A DNA stretch of 64,000 nt from Prosthecobacter gellanilyticus (GCF_007992435.1 NZ_BKAG01000005.1:62001-126000); one strand, 5' to 3'; counted from the stretch's first letter, positions 26,223 through 35,148 are shown. Translations and numbers: made by a program. Notes: generated by a model from the sequence alone, not told the origin.

Positions 26223-27990
26223 ATACGGTGGTGGATGGAAGCTTAAGGTCTTCTTTGCCAGAACCTGCGGAGATCACGATGGCGGATTGCTTCAGCAGAC
26301 CCTTCTCGAGAACATTGATACCATAACAACGCGTCTGGCAAAGGCCGCAGCCGACACATTTGTCCGCCAGCACCACCGGAGCCACGAAGCCGGTGCCCTC
26401 GATCGGGTTGCCGCTCGCATCCGCCTTGGTGTGGACCTGCAGGAACTCGATCGCGTGATAGCCTGCGGCAGCACAGTCATCCACGCAGAGCTGGCAGGCT
26501 TCCTTGCCAGCATGCGGCAGGCAGGTGCCCAGATTCACCTCGGCCAGGGCCATGCGCGTCCTTTTCTTCACCTCCAGCGGCAGCGGTTGGATGGCGCCCG
26601 TCGGGCACACCTGGCCGCAGGCATTGCAGCTGGATTCACAGCCTGCCCAGTCCGCTTTCACCATCGGTGTCCACAGACCTTCGAAGCCTTGCTCAAAACC
26701 CTCGGCGTGCAGCACGTTGTTCGGGCAGGCTTTGAAGCACTCACCGCAGCGGATGCACATCTGCAGAAACTCTTTCTCCGGAACTGAGCCGGGTGGCCGC
26801 ACCGGACGGAAGCTCTGTGGATTGTCCAGGTCCGCGCCCCAGAGGCTCGTCGCGGTCTTCACCGTTGCCGCACCTGTCACAGCGAGTGCACTGCCCGTGG
26901 CGAGCGAGACAAAGCCGCGACGACCGAGTGGTGTCTCGTGGGTCGGTGGATCGTTTTTCTTCTTCAAGCTCATCACGTCCCAGCGATCCACAAACTTGAT
27001 GGAGAGCGACGGGCACACACCACCGCAGGTCTGGCACAAGGTGCAATCCGAGGTGCGGGTCGTGAAGTCCGGCTTGATGGCATCAAAGGGGCAGATGTCC
27101 ACGCACTTGCGGCATTTGATGCAGGAGTCCTCGACCTTGCGCTCGGTCACGCGGAAGAGGTTCGCCACGGAGAACACCGCGCCGCTGGGGCAGACATACT
27201 TGCACCAGAACCTCGGCCGGAGGAGACCGAGGCCGAGCACTCCGAGAAACAGCAGCACTGAAATCACATGCCCGGCATGAAACGGCACCACCAGATGCCA
27301 GCCGCGCAGAAAGCCTGTCTGCACCGGCTCGCCAAGAAAGAGCAGCCCGCGAGTGATCACCGGGATTGCTGAGAAGAAGCCGCTGATCAGCACTCCGCAG
27401 GCAGCGGCGATCAGTGTGCCGAACAAAATATAGTATTTGATGTGAACCCACCAGCCATCACCCTTCACGCGAAAGCGCTTCACACGCCGGCCAATGATCC
27501 AGTCGAACAAATCAATGAGTGTTCCCAGCGGACACAGGTAACCACAAAAGCCACGAGGAATGAGCACGCACACCAAAAGGATGATGCCTGCGCTCACCAG
27601 TGAATAGACCCAGCTCCGCGAGGCAATGGCTGTGCTCAAGCTCACGAGTGGATCGATGCGCAAAAACAGATCCGCCGGGACGACTTCTTTCCTCACCAAA
27701 TCATCCGCATAGTGTGTCGGCCAGGGGGCCTCACCTGCGAGCAGGGCATCAAGCTGTGCTTCGTTGGCCGGAGACTCAGAGGCTAGTGCAGGTCTCGCGG
27801 TGTAAGGCCAGCAGATGTAGAAGAACGACACCAGGAAGGTCACGAAACACAGCGCCTGAATCGTCCGGCGCAGGGGCGCCGAGGCCATGGTCGGCCCGAT
27901 GCGCTCGAGCACGCGGCGCACTCTTCCCGGCGGCTTGCGGTCCGCCTTCTTCGCTCGCTTAAGCGTGGGAAGATAGTGGTCGAGCCTCAT
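26221..27990 (-). CDS. NapH-NapG-like polyferredoxin fusion, membrane electron-transfer protein
   Basis: Residues about 35-270 contain four or five membrane spans with the NapH/NosR-type motifs CGYLCPLG and CKYVCPSG on the cytoplasmic side. Two 4Fe-4S ferredoxin sites follow (CIKCRKCVDICP, CTLCQTCGGVCP). Then comes a second, NapG-like half that begins with a Tat-like segment (GRRGFVSLATGSA) and carries CIRCGECFKACP, CNACGQVCP, CQLCVDDC and CVGCGLCQTRC. At 589 residues it equals NapH and NapG joined. It should move electrons across the inner membrane. It overlaps both neighbours by 4 bp, in the order FMN-binding protein, this gene, M20 hydrolase. Confidence 0.88.
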   Translation of the reverse strand: MRLDHYLPTLKRAKKADRKPPGRVRRVLERIGPTMASAPLRRTIQALCFVTFLVSFFYICWPYTARPALASESPANEAQLDALLAGEAPWPTHYADDLVRKEVVPADLFLRIDPLVSLSTAIASRSWVYSLVSAGIILLVCVLIPRGFCGYLCPLGTLIDLFDWIIGRRVKRFRVKGDGWWVHIKYYILFGTLIAAACGVLISGFFSAIPVITRGLLFLGEPVQTGFLRGWHLVVPFHAGHVISVLLFLGVLGLGLLRPRFWCKYVCPSGAVFSVANLFRVTERKVEDSCIKCRKCVDICPFDAIKPDFTTRTSDCTLCQTCGGVCPSLSIKFVDRWDVMSLKKKNDPPTHETPLGRRGFVSLATGSALAVTGAATVKTATSLWGADLDNPQSFRPVRPPGSVPEKEFLQMCIRCGECFKACPNNVLHAEGFEQGFEGLWTPMVKADWAGCESSCNACGQVCPTGAIQPLPLEVKKRTRMALAEVNLGTCLPHAGKEACQLCVDDCAAAGYHAIEFLQVHTKADASGNPIEGTGFVAPVVLADKCVGCGLCQTRCYGINVLEKGLLKQSAIVISAGSGKEDLKLPSTTV

Positions 27991-29210
27991 TGGACTCCCT
28001 GGGAGAGTGCTTTGGCCGTCGCGTTGATGATGGCCTCACCCGTGATGGTGGCACGGCTGGTGGCATCCACTCCTTTGACCCCTTGCTTGGAGATGATCTG
28101 CGCGGGCACATCCGTGAGCGCGGAGTAATATTGCTTCTCCTTGTGCTGCGTGACTTTCACGTCCTCGATCTTCTTTCCGCGCACTTTGACGCTGACCTCC
28201 ACCTGTCCTTCATAACCCAGGCTGCTGTCCTTGTAGGTTCCGTCGGCCACCTTGGAGACATCCGCGAGCTCGAAGAGTTTTAAAGCATCGAGGCTGGCCT
28301 TGGCACGCCCGAGTGTGCGGTTCAGACGATCCGCGCGTTGACCTGTGGGCGGAGTGTTGATGACCTTCTCGTAAAACGTCTGCGCTTCCTGCAGCCGTCC
28401 CGCCAGACGGCAGGCATCTCCGGCGAGCAGCCAGGCATCGTGCTCGTTGTATTCATTCGCCATCTCCACAGCACGATCAGTCTCGCCCATGTCACCGAGG
28501 AGTTTGATGGCATCGAGCTGGAGGTAACCAGCGTCGCTGATGAAATCGAGCGCCATCTTTTTGCTGCCAAGGCGCCAGTAACACTCGGCGAGGTGCATGC
28601 CGGGTGGATCATCCACGCCGATGCCTGCCTGCTGCCACCACCACGCCGCGCGGGCATAGTCCTGGAAGAAGCGGAAGTGCATGTTCGCGATCTCCTTCTG
28701 CGCACGCAGCTTCAAGGAATCATCCGGCTTCGAGTCGAGAATCTCGTGAATGAGTTTCAGTCCTTCACGCCAGCGGCTGGCGTTGGGATTGATGATGTCC
28801 CAGACGAACTGTCCGACATTCTTTTGGTTATTCCAACCCTGGCCCGGCTGCTCTGGCCAGGAGAGGTCCAGAGTCTTGGGATAGTTGGTGCGGACGGATT
28901 TGAAACCCTCAGGATCGGTGGGCCCGATCTTCTCGATCAATGCCTTCACCTCTTCCGGCGTGCGCGTGGTGCTCGCGGCTTCAGCCAGCACGGTACGCGT
29001 GCCGTTCACAGTGATCGCCTTCACGCTAGCGTAGGGAACAGTGCGTTGGGTGGCGGTGCCGCCGAGCGTGAACTCGACGGTGAGTGTCTTGGCCTCGGCA
29101 TTGTTCTCGAGGACCTTGCCCTCGACCTTGTTGCCATTGGCGAGCTCGATCGTGTCCGCATGGCTCAGAGCCGCGACCACGAGGAAAATCAAAAGGCGTG
29201 TTGTTTTCAT
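27987..29210 (-). CDS. Exported TPR-like protein with C-terminal FMN-binding domain (flavinylation target)
   Basis: A signal peptide (LLIFLVVAALSHA) precedes a short SHD1-like beta segment (IELANGNKVEGKVLE) and a long helical repeat region. The last 80 residues are an FMN_bind domain ending TSRATITGEAI. In this family a Thr in an S-G-A-T motif is joined to FMN through a phosphoester by ApbE. Here the motif reads S-R-A-T (385-388), with Arg for Gly. It lies directly between apbE (2-bp gap) and the polyferredoxin (4-bp overlap), so it is the expected ApbE substrate and electron acceptor of the module. Confidence 0.85.
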   Translation of the reverse strand: MKTTRLLIFLVVAALSHADTIELANGNKVEGKVLENNAEAKTLTVEFTLGGTATQRTVPYASVKAITVNGTRTVLAEAASTTRTPEEVKALIEKIGPTDPEGFKSVRTNYPKTLDLSWPEQPGQGWNNQKNVGQFVWDIINPNASRWREGLKLIHEILDSKPDDSLKLRAQKEIANMHFRFFQDYARAAWWWQQAGIGVDDPPGMHLAECYWRLGSKKMALDFISDAGYLQLDAIKLLGDMGETDRAVEMANEYNEHDAWLLAGDACRLAGRLQEAQTFYEKVINTPPTGQRADRLNRTLGRAKASLDALKLFELADVSKVADGTYKDSSLGYEGQVEVSVKVRGKKIEDVKVTQHKEKQYYSALTDVPAQIISKQGVKGVDATSRATITGEAIINATAKALSQGVQ

Positions 29211-29212
29211 GG

Positions 29213-30187
29213 CTAGGCGGCAAAAGGAAAGCCTGGAGTGGCGAGGTGACGGCCATCTTTGAGGATGAGAAGGGCATCCGTGCCGGGATAGTTTTGCAGC
29301 AGCTCCATGCCGCGTTGCGAACCCAGCACAAACAAGGCGGTGGAGAGCGCATCCGCCGCCATCGCGGTGGATGCCAGCACGGACACACTGGCAAGCTCAC
29401 CGGGTGACTGGCCGGTGCGCGGATCCAGGATGTGATGCCGGCTGAAGTCAGCGCTGAAGGAGGTCTCGTAGTCGCCCGAGGTGGCCAGGCAACGGTTCTC
29501 AAGCTGCGTGAGAGCCGCATAGGCATCAGGCTCGCGCGGATGCTGGATGCCAATGCGCCACGGTGCCTTCTCCGCATTCATGCCACGCGCGCTGAACTCA
29601 CCGGCATCAATCAGGGCATGCTCCACACCATGCGCATGCATCACTCGCATGGAGACGTCTGCGGCGAAACCTTGGGCGATGCCATTCAGCGTGATCGCCA
29701 TGCCGGGGGCGAGCTGGATGCTCTGTGCATCAACCTTCACTTTGCTCCAATCCACCAGGGACATCGTGGCAGTATCAGGCCGTGCGCCTTTTAGCCTCCA
29801 AAGCGGCTGCACGGTAATGTCGAAAGCACCGTCCGAGCGCTTCGACATCTCATTGGAATAGCGCAATACCTCCACGAGCAAGGGATCGGGGCTTCCGAGC
29901 ACACCTTCACGATTGAGGCGCGATAGCTGGCTCTCTGGGCGGTAGATGCTCATCACGCTTTCGATGTGCTCCAGCTCTGCAAAGGCTGCATCGAGTGCTG
30001 TAGCGGCCTTGCTTTCATCTGCGTGCAGCGCGGTCATGGTGACCGTGGTGCCGAGGGCTTTGGCGGATCGCGAGACACGGTGGAGACCATGCTGGCGCGA
30101 ACATTGAGTCATCAGGGCCGCGCAGGTGCCGGTGGCGAGAGCGAAGAAACGACGGCGGCTGGCGGTGGGTGGTGGATGCGCGTTCAT
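29213..30187 (-). CDS. apbE: FAD:protein FMN transferase
   Basis: Transfers FMN from FAD to a Thr of an FMN-binding domain outside the cytoplasm. The N-terminus combines a Tat motif (SRRRFFALATG) with a lipobox (LMTQC), so it is a Tat-exported lipoprotein. Family motifs are visible: LGTTV, the NGIAQGFAAD segment, DAGEFSARG, ATSGDYE, HHILDPRTGQSP and the metal-site region ADALSTALFVLG. At 324 residues it is full length. It is the first gene of the run apbE, FMN-binding protein, polyferredoxin, M20 hydrolase, which supplies its likely substrate. Confidence 0.92.
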   Translation of the reverse strand: MNAHPPPTASRRRFFALATGTCAALMTQCSRQHGLHRVSRSAKALGTTVTMTALHADESKAATALDAAFAELEHIESVMSIYRPESQLSRLNREGVLGSPDPLLVEVLRYSNEMSKRSDGAFDITVQPLWRLKGARPDTATMSLVDWSKVKVDAQSIQLAPGMAITLNGIAQGFAADVSMRVMHAHGVEHALIDAGEFSARGMNAEKAPWRIGIQHPREPDAYAALTQLENRCLATSGDYETSFSADFSRHHILDPRTGQSPGELASVSVLASTAMAADALSTALFVLGSQRGMELLQNYPGTDALLILKDGRHLATPGFPFAA

Positions 30188-30287
30188 AAAAAATTGAAAC
30201 AGGCATCGCGGTTAACGCAGCAGTCTGGCGACAGCTTATGACGAAATCAAAATTGCCGCCAACTATCTGCGAACTTGAATCCCAATC

Positions 30288-32036
30288 TCAAAGTCTCGGC
30301 TTCTCCGGCTTGATCGGAGCATCTGCGGAACGCACGCCTTTGACGGTGGTTTTGCGCTTGTAGATCTTGTCGCTACAGCAAACAAAAAGTTCGTCAAAAT
30401 TAGCGCCGCCGAAGACGGCGTTGGCGATCCACTTGCGTTGTGGCTTGGCAATGACGCCATTCACGCGCCCGGCCTGGTCGCAGAACTGGATGCCGAGGTG
30501 TGTGGTCACATAGAGCCGGCCTTTTGCATCCACGGTCATGCCATCGGCGCCGCTTTCCATGACGCCGTCGGGAAGGCGCAGATGATGATAGCGCTGCTTG
30601 GCGCTGAGCGTGCCATCGGCCTCAATGTGGTAGCTCCACACGAACTGCCCGCGCATGTCGGCCACGTACAGCAGGCTCTGGTCGGGGCTGAGGCGCACAC
30701 CATTCGGGAAGGCGATCTCGTCCTTGCCGTTCTTGTCCACGACCTGCTTGCTGCCATCTGGCTTGATCAGCCACACCTGTTTGTTAGGTGGATCGGTGAC
30801 GTAGAGGTTGCCGCTTTGGGTCACGCAAAGGTCGTTGGAATTGATGTCACTGGCGATGACGGTGGCCTTACCACCTTCATCATAGACTAGGATCTGCTTC
30901 TTGCCGCTCGCGCAGGCGAAGAGACGGCCATCCGGGCCAAACATGAGGCCGTTGGCCTTGCCAGTGTCTTCCGCGAAGACCGTGACCTTGCCATCTAGGG
31001 CGATCTTGTGGATGCGGCTGTTCGGGATGTCAGTGAAGAAGACCTCGCCCTTCGCATTCACAGCCGGACCTTCGGTGAAGCCATGACCTTCGCTAACAAG
31101 CTGCCACTCCGAACCAGCACCGAGCACTTCCATCACTGGAGCGCGTGAGTTCACACCTTTCGTCACGGGCTTCGGCCAGTCCTTCCAGATCCAGCGCAGG
31201 GCCTCAGGAAGGATGGCAGTGGCATGCTTGCCGTTGTGGGCACCATTTCCCCACACATGGTTCACCTCATAACCGGCGAACTCGAAGGCAGAGAGCATCT
31301 CTTGGTTGGCGAGGAACCAGTTTCCACCGGTGCCGTTCGCGTCGTTGCTGCCGTCTTGCAGGAACACACGCAGCGCCTTCGGCTCGTTCTTGCGGATCAT
31401 GACGGGGTAATCATTGCCGCCGCGCTGATCCACATAGGTGCCGATGCTGCTGAACACACGGCTGAACTCTTCCGGTCGCTCCCAGGCCGCCGTGAAAGCT
31501 GCGATGGCGCCGCTGCTGCTGCCCGCGATGCAACGGTCATTGCCGTTCTTGGAGAGATGAATGGCCCGGCCATCACTCGTCTTCTTCGTCTCCACTTCGG
31601 GCAGCAGTTCTTCCAGAAGGAAACGCGCATAGGCATCGCCTAGTCCATCATACTCCACGGCACGATTGTAGCGGTCCAGGGCCGTGCTGCCATCGCGTCC
31701 AGGCACACGACCATGCATCACAAACACACCGATGGTCACCGGCATCTCTTTCTTTGCAATGAGGTTATCAAACACCACCGGTGCCTGCCACTGGATGCCG
31801 TCCTGGTTCACATGCACGCAGGCCGGTTTATCCGCTGAATACTGGGCGGGCACATACACCCACACATCGCGCACCGTGCCCGGGAAGATCTTGCTCTTCG
31901 CGAACTCAAACTTGATCACTTCACCCTTCGGCACGCCCTCCTGAGGTTTAGAGTCAGGGCCGGGAACGTAGTCGTCAGCCGCGAAGACGGTGCTGAGCAG
32001 GAGAGGGGCGAGAAAAAGAGCGCGAAGTGGAGGCAT
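30288..32036 (-). CDS. Exported esterase / SMP-30-gluconolactonase fusion
   Basis: A signal peptide (RALFLAPLLLSTVFAA) is followed by two enzymatic folds. Residues about 30-285 are an Enterochelin-esterase/esterase-D-like alpha/beta hydrolase with the nucleophile elbow GSSSG and a late His (GAHNGKHA). Residues about 300-570 are an SMP-30/gluconolactonase propeller (EGPAVNAKGEVFFTDIPNSR, KANGLMFGPDGRLF, FPNGVRLSPDQSLLYVADM, SGADGMTVDAKGRLYVTT). It is plausibly bifunctional, cleaving a sugar ester and then a lactone. It lies 100 bp upstream of apbE on the same strand, but that gap does not prove co-transcription. Confidence 0.85.
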   Translation of the reverse strand: MPPLRALFLAPLLLSTVFAADDYVPGPDSKPQEGVPKGEVIKFEFAKSKIFPGTVRDVWVYVPAQYSADKPACVHVNQDGIQWQAPVVFDNLIAKKEMPVTIGVFVMHGRVPGRDGSTALDRYNRAVEYDGLGDAYARFLLEELLPEVETKKTSDGRAIHLSKNGNDRCIAGSSSGAIAAFTAAWERPEEFSRVFSSIGTYVDQRGGNDYPVMIRKNEPKALRVFLQDGSNDANGTGGNWFLANQEMLSAFEFAGYEVNHVWGNGAHNGKHATAILPEALRWIWKDWPKPVTKGVNSRAPVMEVLGAGSEWQLVSEGHGFTEGPAVNAKGEVFFTDIPNSRIHKIALDGKVTVFAEDTGKANGLMFGPDGRLFACASGKKQILVYDEGGKATVIASDINSNDLCVTQSGNLYVTDPPNKQVWLIKPDGSKQVVDKNGKDEIAFPNGVRLSPDQSLLYVADMRGQFVWSYHIEADGTLSAKQRYHHLRLPDGVMESGADGMTVDAKGRLYVTTHLGIQFCDQAGRVNGVIAKPQRKWIANAVFGGANFDELFVCCSDKIYKRKTTVKGVRSADAPIKPEKPRL

Positions 32037-32089
32037 GGAAGGAACGAAGAAACGCCAGGATTCACGCCGCCTTGCGCGCTCCAGTCATC

Positions 32090-32323
32090 TCAGGGATTCA
32101 TCCAGGCCTGAAAAGCCGCATCCACACGCTGGAGCATCTCTGCGCCGCTGCGCTTCGCGTCAGTGAACTGGTTCCACTTCGTCGCATCCTGGCTTTTCCC
32201 TGCGCCTTCGATTTCCGCGATGAATTCCTCCACCAAAGACAATTGCTGAGGATGCTGCTCACGCAGATGCGCTTTGCAGGTCGTGCTGGTTTGATTCAGG
32301 CGGTTCTTGGTTCCGATACTCAT
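32090..32323 (-). CDS. Small hypothetical protein (77 aa)
   Basis: A soluble, charged, predicted helical protein (SLVEEFIAEIEGAGKSQD, then GAEMLQRVDAAFQAWMNP) with balanced composition typical of real coding sequence. It sits on the minus strand between two secreted hydrolase genes of the same strand. It has no signal and no recognisable motif apart from a single Cys. Confidence 0.5.
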   Translation of the reverse strand: MSIGTKNRLNQTSTTCKAHLREQHPQQLSLVEEFIAEIEGAGKSQDATKWNQFTDAKRSGAEMLQRVDAAFQAWMNP

Positions 32324-32370
32324 GACCTCGGATCATGGCGAGGAAGTGACGAATGAACAGGCCAATCCCT

Positions 32371-33564
32371 TTAGTGTACAGATCGAGGTGTCTTGGACTT
32401 GGCCTGAGCCTCGATAAGAAGGTCGCGTTTGGCTTCGAGCTTCGATATTTCCTTCCGCATATGATCTAGCTCATCATCAAGGCCCTTGATCGGTTTGGGT
32501 TTCAAAGCCTCCTCAACCCACTTCTGCTGAAACTCTAACCGTTTTTCGAGCTGGGCGATCTCGTCTTTGTTTCCCGCAGCGCGGGCCTCCTCGAGTCGTT
32601 TCTTGTACTGAACAATCAAACCTCTATCATAGCTACAGACGAAATCAGCGATGCCTTTCGAACTTATTTCGACAACGGTTTTTAAGGATTCTTTACGCTT
32701 TTCGATCTCTTGGTTCAAGGCTCCTAGATCGGTCGGCAGCCAGCCCATGGCATCCATCCATTCGGCGCAGCGCTGGGGCCAGGCGTTGATGGGTTGTTGG
32801 TTATCCCGCATGCCGAAGCCGTGGCCGCCTTTGGTGAAGAGGTGAAGCTCGGCGGGGAGTTCGCGCTTTTTGTATTCGAGATAAAGGACGGTGGCGGCGG
32901 TGGGGTTCTGGCCGTCATCATGCGCGCAGGCCATGAACATGGGCGGAGCATCGGCAGGAACCGTGAAGCCATCTTTGAGCTTGGTAGGCTCTTTGAAGTC
33001 CACGAAACCGCCGCCGTAGATCATGACGCCAAAGTCCGGCAGGGCTGCAGCTGCGGGGCGGTCACAGGCGATATGGGCGAGCAGATTCCCACCCGCGCTG
33101 AAGCCGAGCAGGCCGATGCGATTCGGATTGAGGTTCCACTCTTTGGCCTTCTCACGGACGATGCTGATGGCCTTCGCGGCATCGGCCACCGGCTTTTCAT
33201 GCGGCGCGGTTTCGTCACGTGTCGGTGTACGATACTTCAGAAGGATGCCGGTCACACCCAGTGTGTTCAACCATTCACACACTTGGGTCCCTTCATGGAT
33301 GGCCGAGAGAAAGACAAAGCCGCCGCCGGGTGCGACGATGACACTGGTGCCGTTCGGCTTCTCGGGACGATACACCGTGATCGTGGGCTCATGGATGTCT
33401 GTGATGGTGCTCTTGCCGGACTTGGTGCGGATGAAATCCTCCGTGGCCTGGGAGTGCGGCAGCATTTTGCCCGGAGCGCCTTCAGGCCAGAGCTTGATTT
33501 CCACAGGCTCGGCGGCCTGAAGGAATGCAGCGAGCGTGATGAGAAGAAAAGGAAGTGCACGCAT
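32371..33564 (-). CDS. Exported alpha/beta hydrolase (acetyl-esterase-like) with an added coiled-coil tail
   Basis: A signal peptide (LPFLLITLAAFLQAAEP) leads to a carbohydrate-esterase-like hydrolase: oxyanion segment APGGGFVFLS, nucleophile elbow GFSAGG, the Asp region CAHDDG and the final His in GGHGFGM. Family members end soon after this His (about residue 285). Here about 110 more residues follow, strongly predicted coiled coil (EIEKRKESLKTVVE, KKRLEEARAAGNKDEIAQLEKRL, EISKLEAKRDLLIEAQAK). That tail is visibly lower in GC than the rest (32371-32720). The tail may have been acquired by fusion. Confidence 0.82.
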   Translation of the reverse strand: MRALPFLLITLAAFLQAAEPVEIKLWPEGAPGKMLPHSQATEDFIRTKSGKSTITDIHEPTITVYRPEKPNGTSVIVAPGGGFVFLSAIHEGTQVCEWLNTLGVTGILLKYRTPTRDETAPHEKPVADAAKAISIVREKAKEWNLNPNRIGLLGFSAGGNLLAHIACDRPAAAALPDFGVMIYGGGFVDFKEPTKLKDGFTVPADAPPMFMACAHDDGQNPTAATVLYLEYKKRELPAELHLFTKGGHGFGMRDNQQPINAWPQRCAEWMDAMGWLPTDLGALNQEIEKRKESLKTVVEISSKGIADFVCSYDRGLIVQYKKRLEEARAAGNKDEIAQLEKRLEFQQKWVEEALKPKPIKGLDDELDHMRKEISKLEAKRDLLIEAQAKSKTPRSVH

Positions 33565-33572
33565 AAGGGGAA

Positions 33573-34415
33573 TCAGTTCGTGAGATGCTTTTTGAGGAAG
33601 TCCGCCATGATCTGGGTGCGCTTCTCGTCATAGAACTCGCTGCCGCCATGCAGGCTGGTGGGGAGGACGATGTGAGTCACCGTCAGTCCTGCGGCGGTGT
33701 AGGCCTTCGCCAGCTCTTCGGATTGCTGGGGCGGCATCTGCGGGTCCGCACCGCCATGGATGAGCAGCAGCGGAGGATCTTTCTTGTCCAGATGCGCCAC
33801 CGGGCTGGCGAGCCTGGCGAGGTCAGGCTGTTGGTTAGGCAGGCCGCCCAGCAGCAGCTTCAAAGCAGGAACACGAACCTCGAGGCCATCCTCCGTGCTC
33901 TGGCCGAGGATCGTTTGCAGGTTCGAGGCGCCGTAGAGGCTGATGATGCAGTCGATATCGCTGCTTTGGTCGAGATGATCCCCGAGCTTGCCCTCCAGGT
34001 CCTTTTGACCATTCGTGACACCGACCAGCGCGGCCAGATGCCCTCCTGCCGAGGAGCCGGCAATCGCCACTTGGTTCGTGTTGATGTGGAGCCGGGCTGC
34101 ATTCGCGCGCAGGAATCGGATGGCGGCTTTGATGTCGTGGGACTGAGCCGGAAACTGTGCCTGGGTGGAGAGCCGGTAGTCCACGCTGGCGATGGCGAAA
34201 CCCTGGCCGAGCAAATCATAAATGGGCACGTCTGACTTCGTGCCAGCACGCCAGGCCCCGCCATGCACATAGACAATCAGCGGTGGATTCTCCGCCTGTG
34301 GCCGATGCAGATCCAGTTTCAGCGACAGATCACCGGCGCGCGCGTACTCAATGTCCTCCTGGGTGTCGGCGAAGGCCGAGGTGCATAGCAGGCAGAGAAG
34401 GAGCAGCGCTTTCAT
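33573..34415 (-). CDS. Exported alpha/beta hydrolase, BD-FAE/carboxylesterase-like
   Basis: A clear signal peptide (MKALLLLCLLCTSAFA) fixes the start at 34415; in-frame upstream sequence is not coding-like. The enzyme has HGGAWRAG (oxyanion), GSSAGGHLAAL (nucleophile Ser), GGADPQMPPQQ (Asp) and SLHGGSEF (His), a complete catalytic triad. Relatives remove acetyl, feruloyl or methyl groups from plant polysaccharides. It ends 8 bp upstream of the next hydrolase gene on the same strand, so the two are probably one operon. Confidence 0.85.
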   Translation of the reverse strand: MKALLLLCLLCTSAFADTQEDIEYARAGDLSLKLDLHRPQAENPPLIVYVHGGAWRAGTKSDVPIYDLLGQGFAIASVDYRLSTQAQFPAQSHDIKAAIRFLRANAARLHINTNQVAIAGSSAGGHLAALVGVTNGQKDLEGKLGDHLDQSSDIDCIISLYGASNLQTILGQSTEDGLEVRVPALKLLLGGLPNQQPDLARLASPVAHLDKKDPPLLLIHGGADPQMPPQQSEELAKAYTAAGLTVTHIVLPTSLHGGSEFYDEKRTQIMADFLKKHLTN

Positions 34416-34474
34416 GAGGTGGGAGGGGAATCGTAGCATGCCACTCTCAGCAACGGCACGAAGAAAGCGTTCCC

Positions 34475-34517
34475 GACAAAAAAGAAACAGCCTTGCCGGG
34501 GATGCCGGCAAGGCTGT
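34475..34517 (-). terminator. Rho-independent terminator of the peroxiredoxin gene
   Basis: A perfect 13-bp stem (34487-34499 with 34505-34517) closes a 5-nt loop. Reading minus, it is followed by TTTCTTTTTTGTC (34486-34474). It lies 22 bp beyond the end of the minus-strand peroxiredoxin gene and is among the strongest terminators in the window. Confidence 0.88.
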
Positions 34518-34539
34518 GAAGGAACACGAAGCAGGTGAG

Positions 34540-35148
34540 TTAAGCTGCAAGCGCCGCGGCGACATTGCCGACGAGGTCTTTGCCTGGGGTCAGCGTCTTG
34601 GCACCGGGGGTCCATTTGGCAGGGCAGGCCTCGGAGGGGTTCGCCATAAGGTGGACATTGGCTTCCATCTTGCGCACAAGTTCCGTAGCATCGCGGCCCA
34701 CGTTGTAGAAGTTCACCTCGGAGGTGACGAGCTTGCCTTCCGGATTGATGATGAAGGTGCCACGCAGGGCCAGGCCTGTCGCGGCATCATACACGCCGAA
34801 GAGACGGCTGACGGTGCCGGTGGGGTCAGCACCGAGGGTGTAGTTCACATTCTTGAGCAGGCCTTCGGTATTGCGCCAGACCATGTGGGCAAACTTGGTG
34901 TCCGTGGAGACGGCGATGACGTGCGCGCCGAGTTCGGCGAGCTTGGCCTGCTGGTCGGCCAGATCCGCGAGCTCCGTGGGGCAGACGAAAGTGAAGTCAG
35001 CGGGGTAGAACACCAGGATGGTCCATTTGCCAGCCTTCTTGATATTGGCGAGCGAGACCGTGCCGAAGTCACCCTGGCTCGGTTCATAGGTTTCCATTTC
35101 AAAGTCCGGCACGATCGTGCCGACGGAGGCAATAAGGGGGGATTGCAT
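34540..35148 (-). CDS. ahpC: 2-Cys peroxiredoxin (AhpC/TSA family)
   Basis: 202 residues. The peroxidatic Cys56 lies in FYPADFTFVCPTEL and the resolving Cys175 in SEACPAKW, the typical 2-Cys AhpC/Prx1 pattern; the conserved Arg region DATELVRK is present. It reduces hydrogen peroxide and alkyl hydroperoxides, needing a thioredoxin or AhpF-type reductase that is not adjacent. It is transcribed alone, with its own terminator and a 13-bp dyad 18 bp upstream of the start. Confidence 0.92.
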   Translation of the reverse strand: MQSPLIASVGTIVPDFEMETYEPSQGDFGTVSLANIKKAGKWTILVFYPADFTFVCPTELADLADQQAKLAELGAHVIAVSTDTKFAHMVWRNTEGLLKNVNYTLGADPTGTVSRLFGVYDAATGLALRGTFIINPEGKLVTSEVNFYNVGRDATELVRKMEANVHLMANPSEACPAKWTPGAKTLTPGKDLVGNVAAALAA

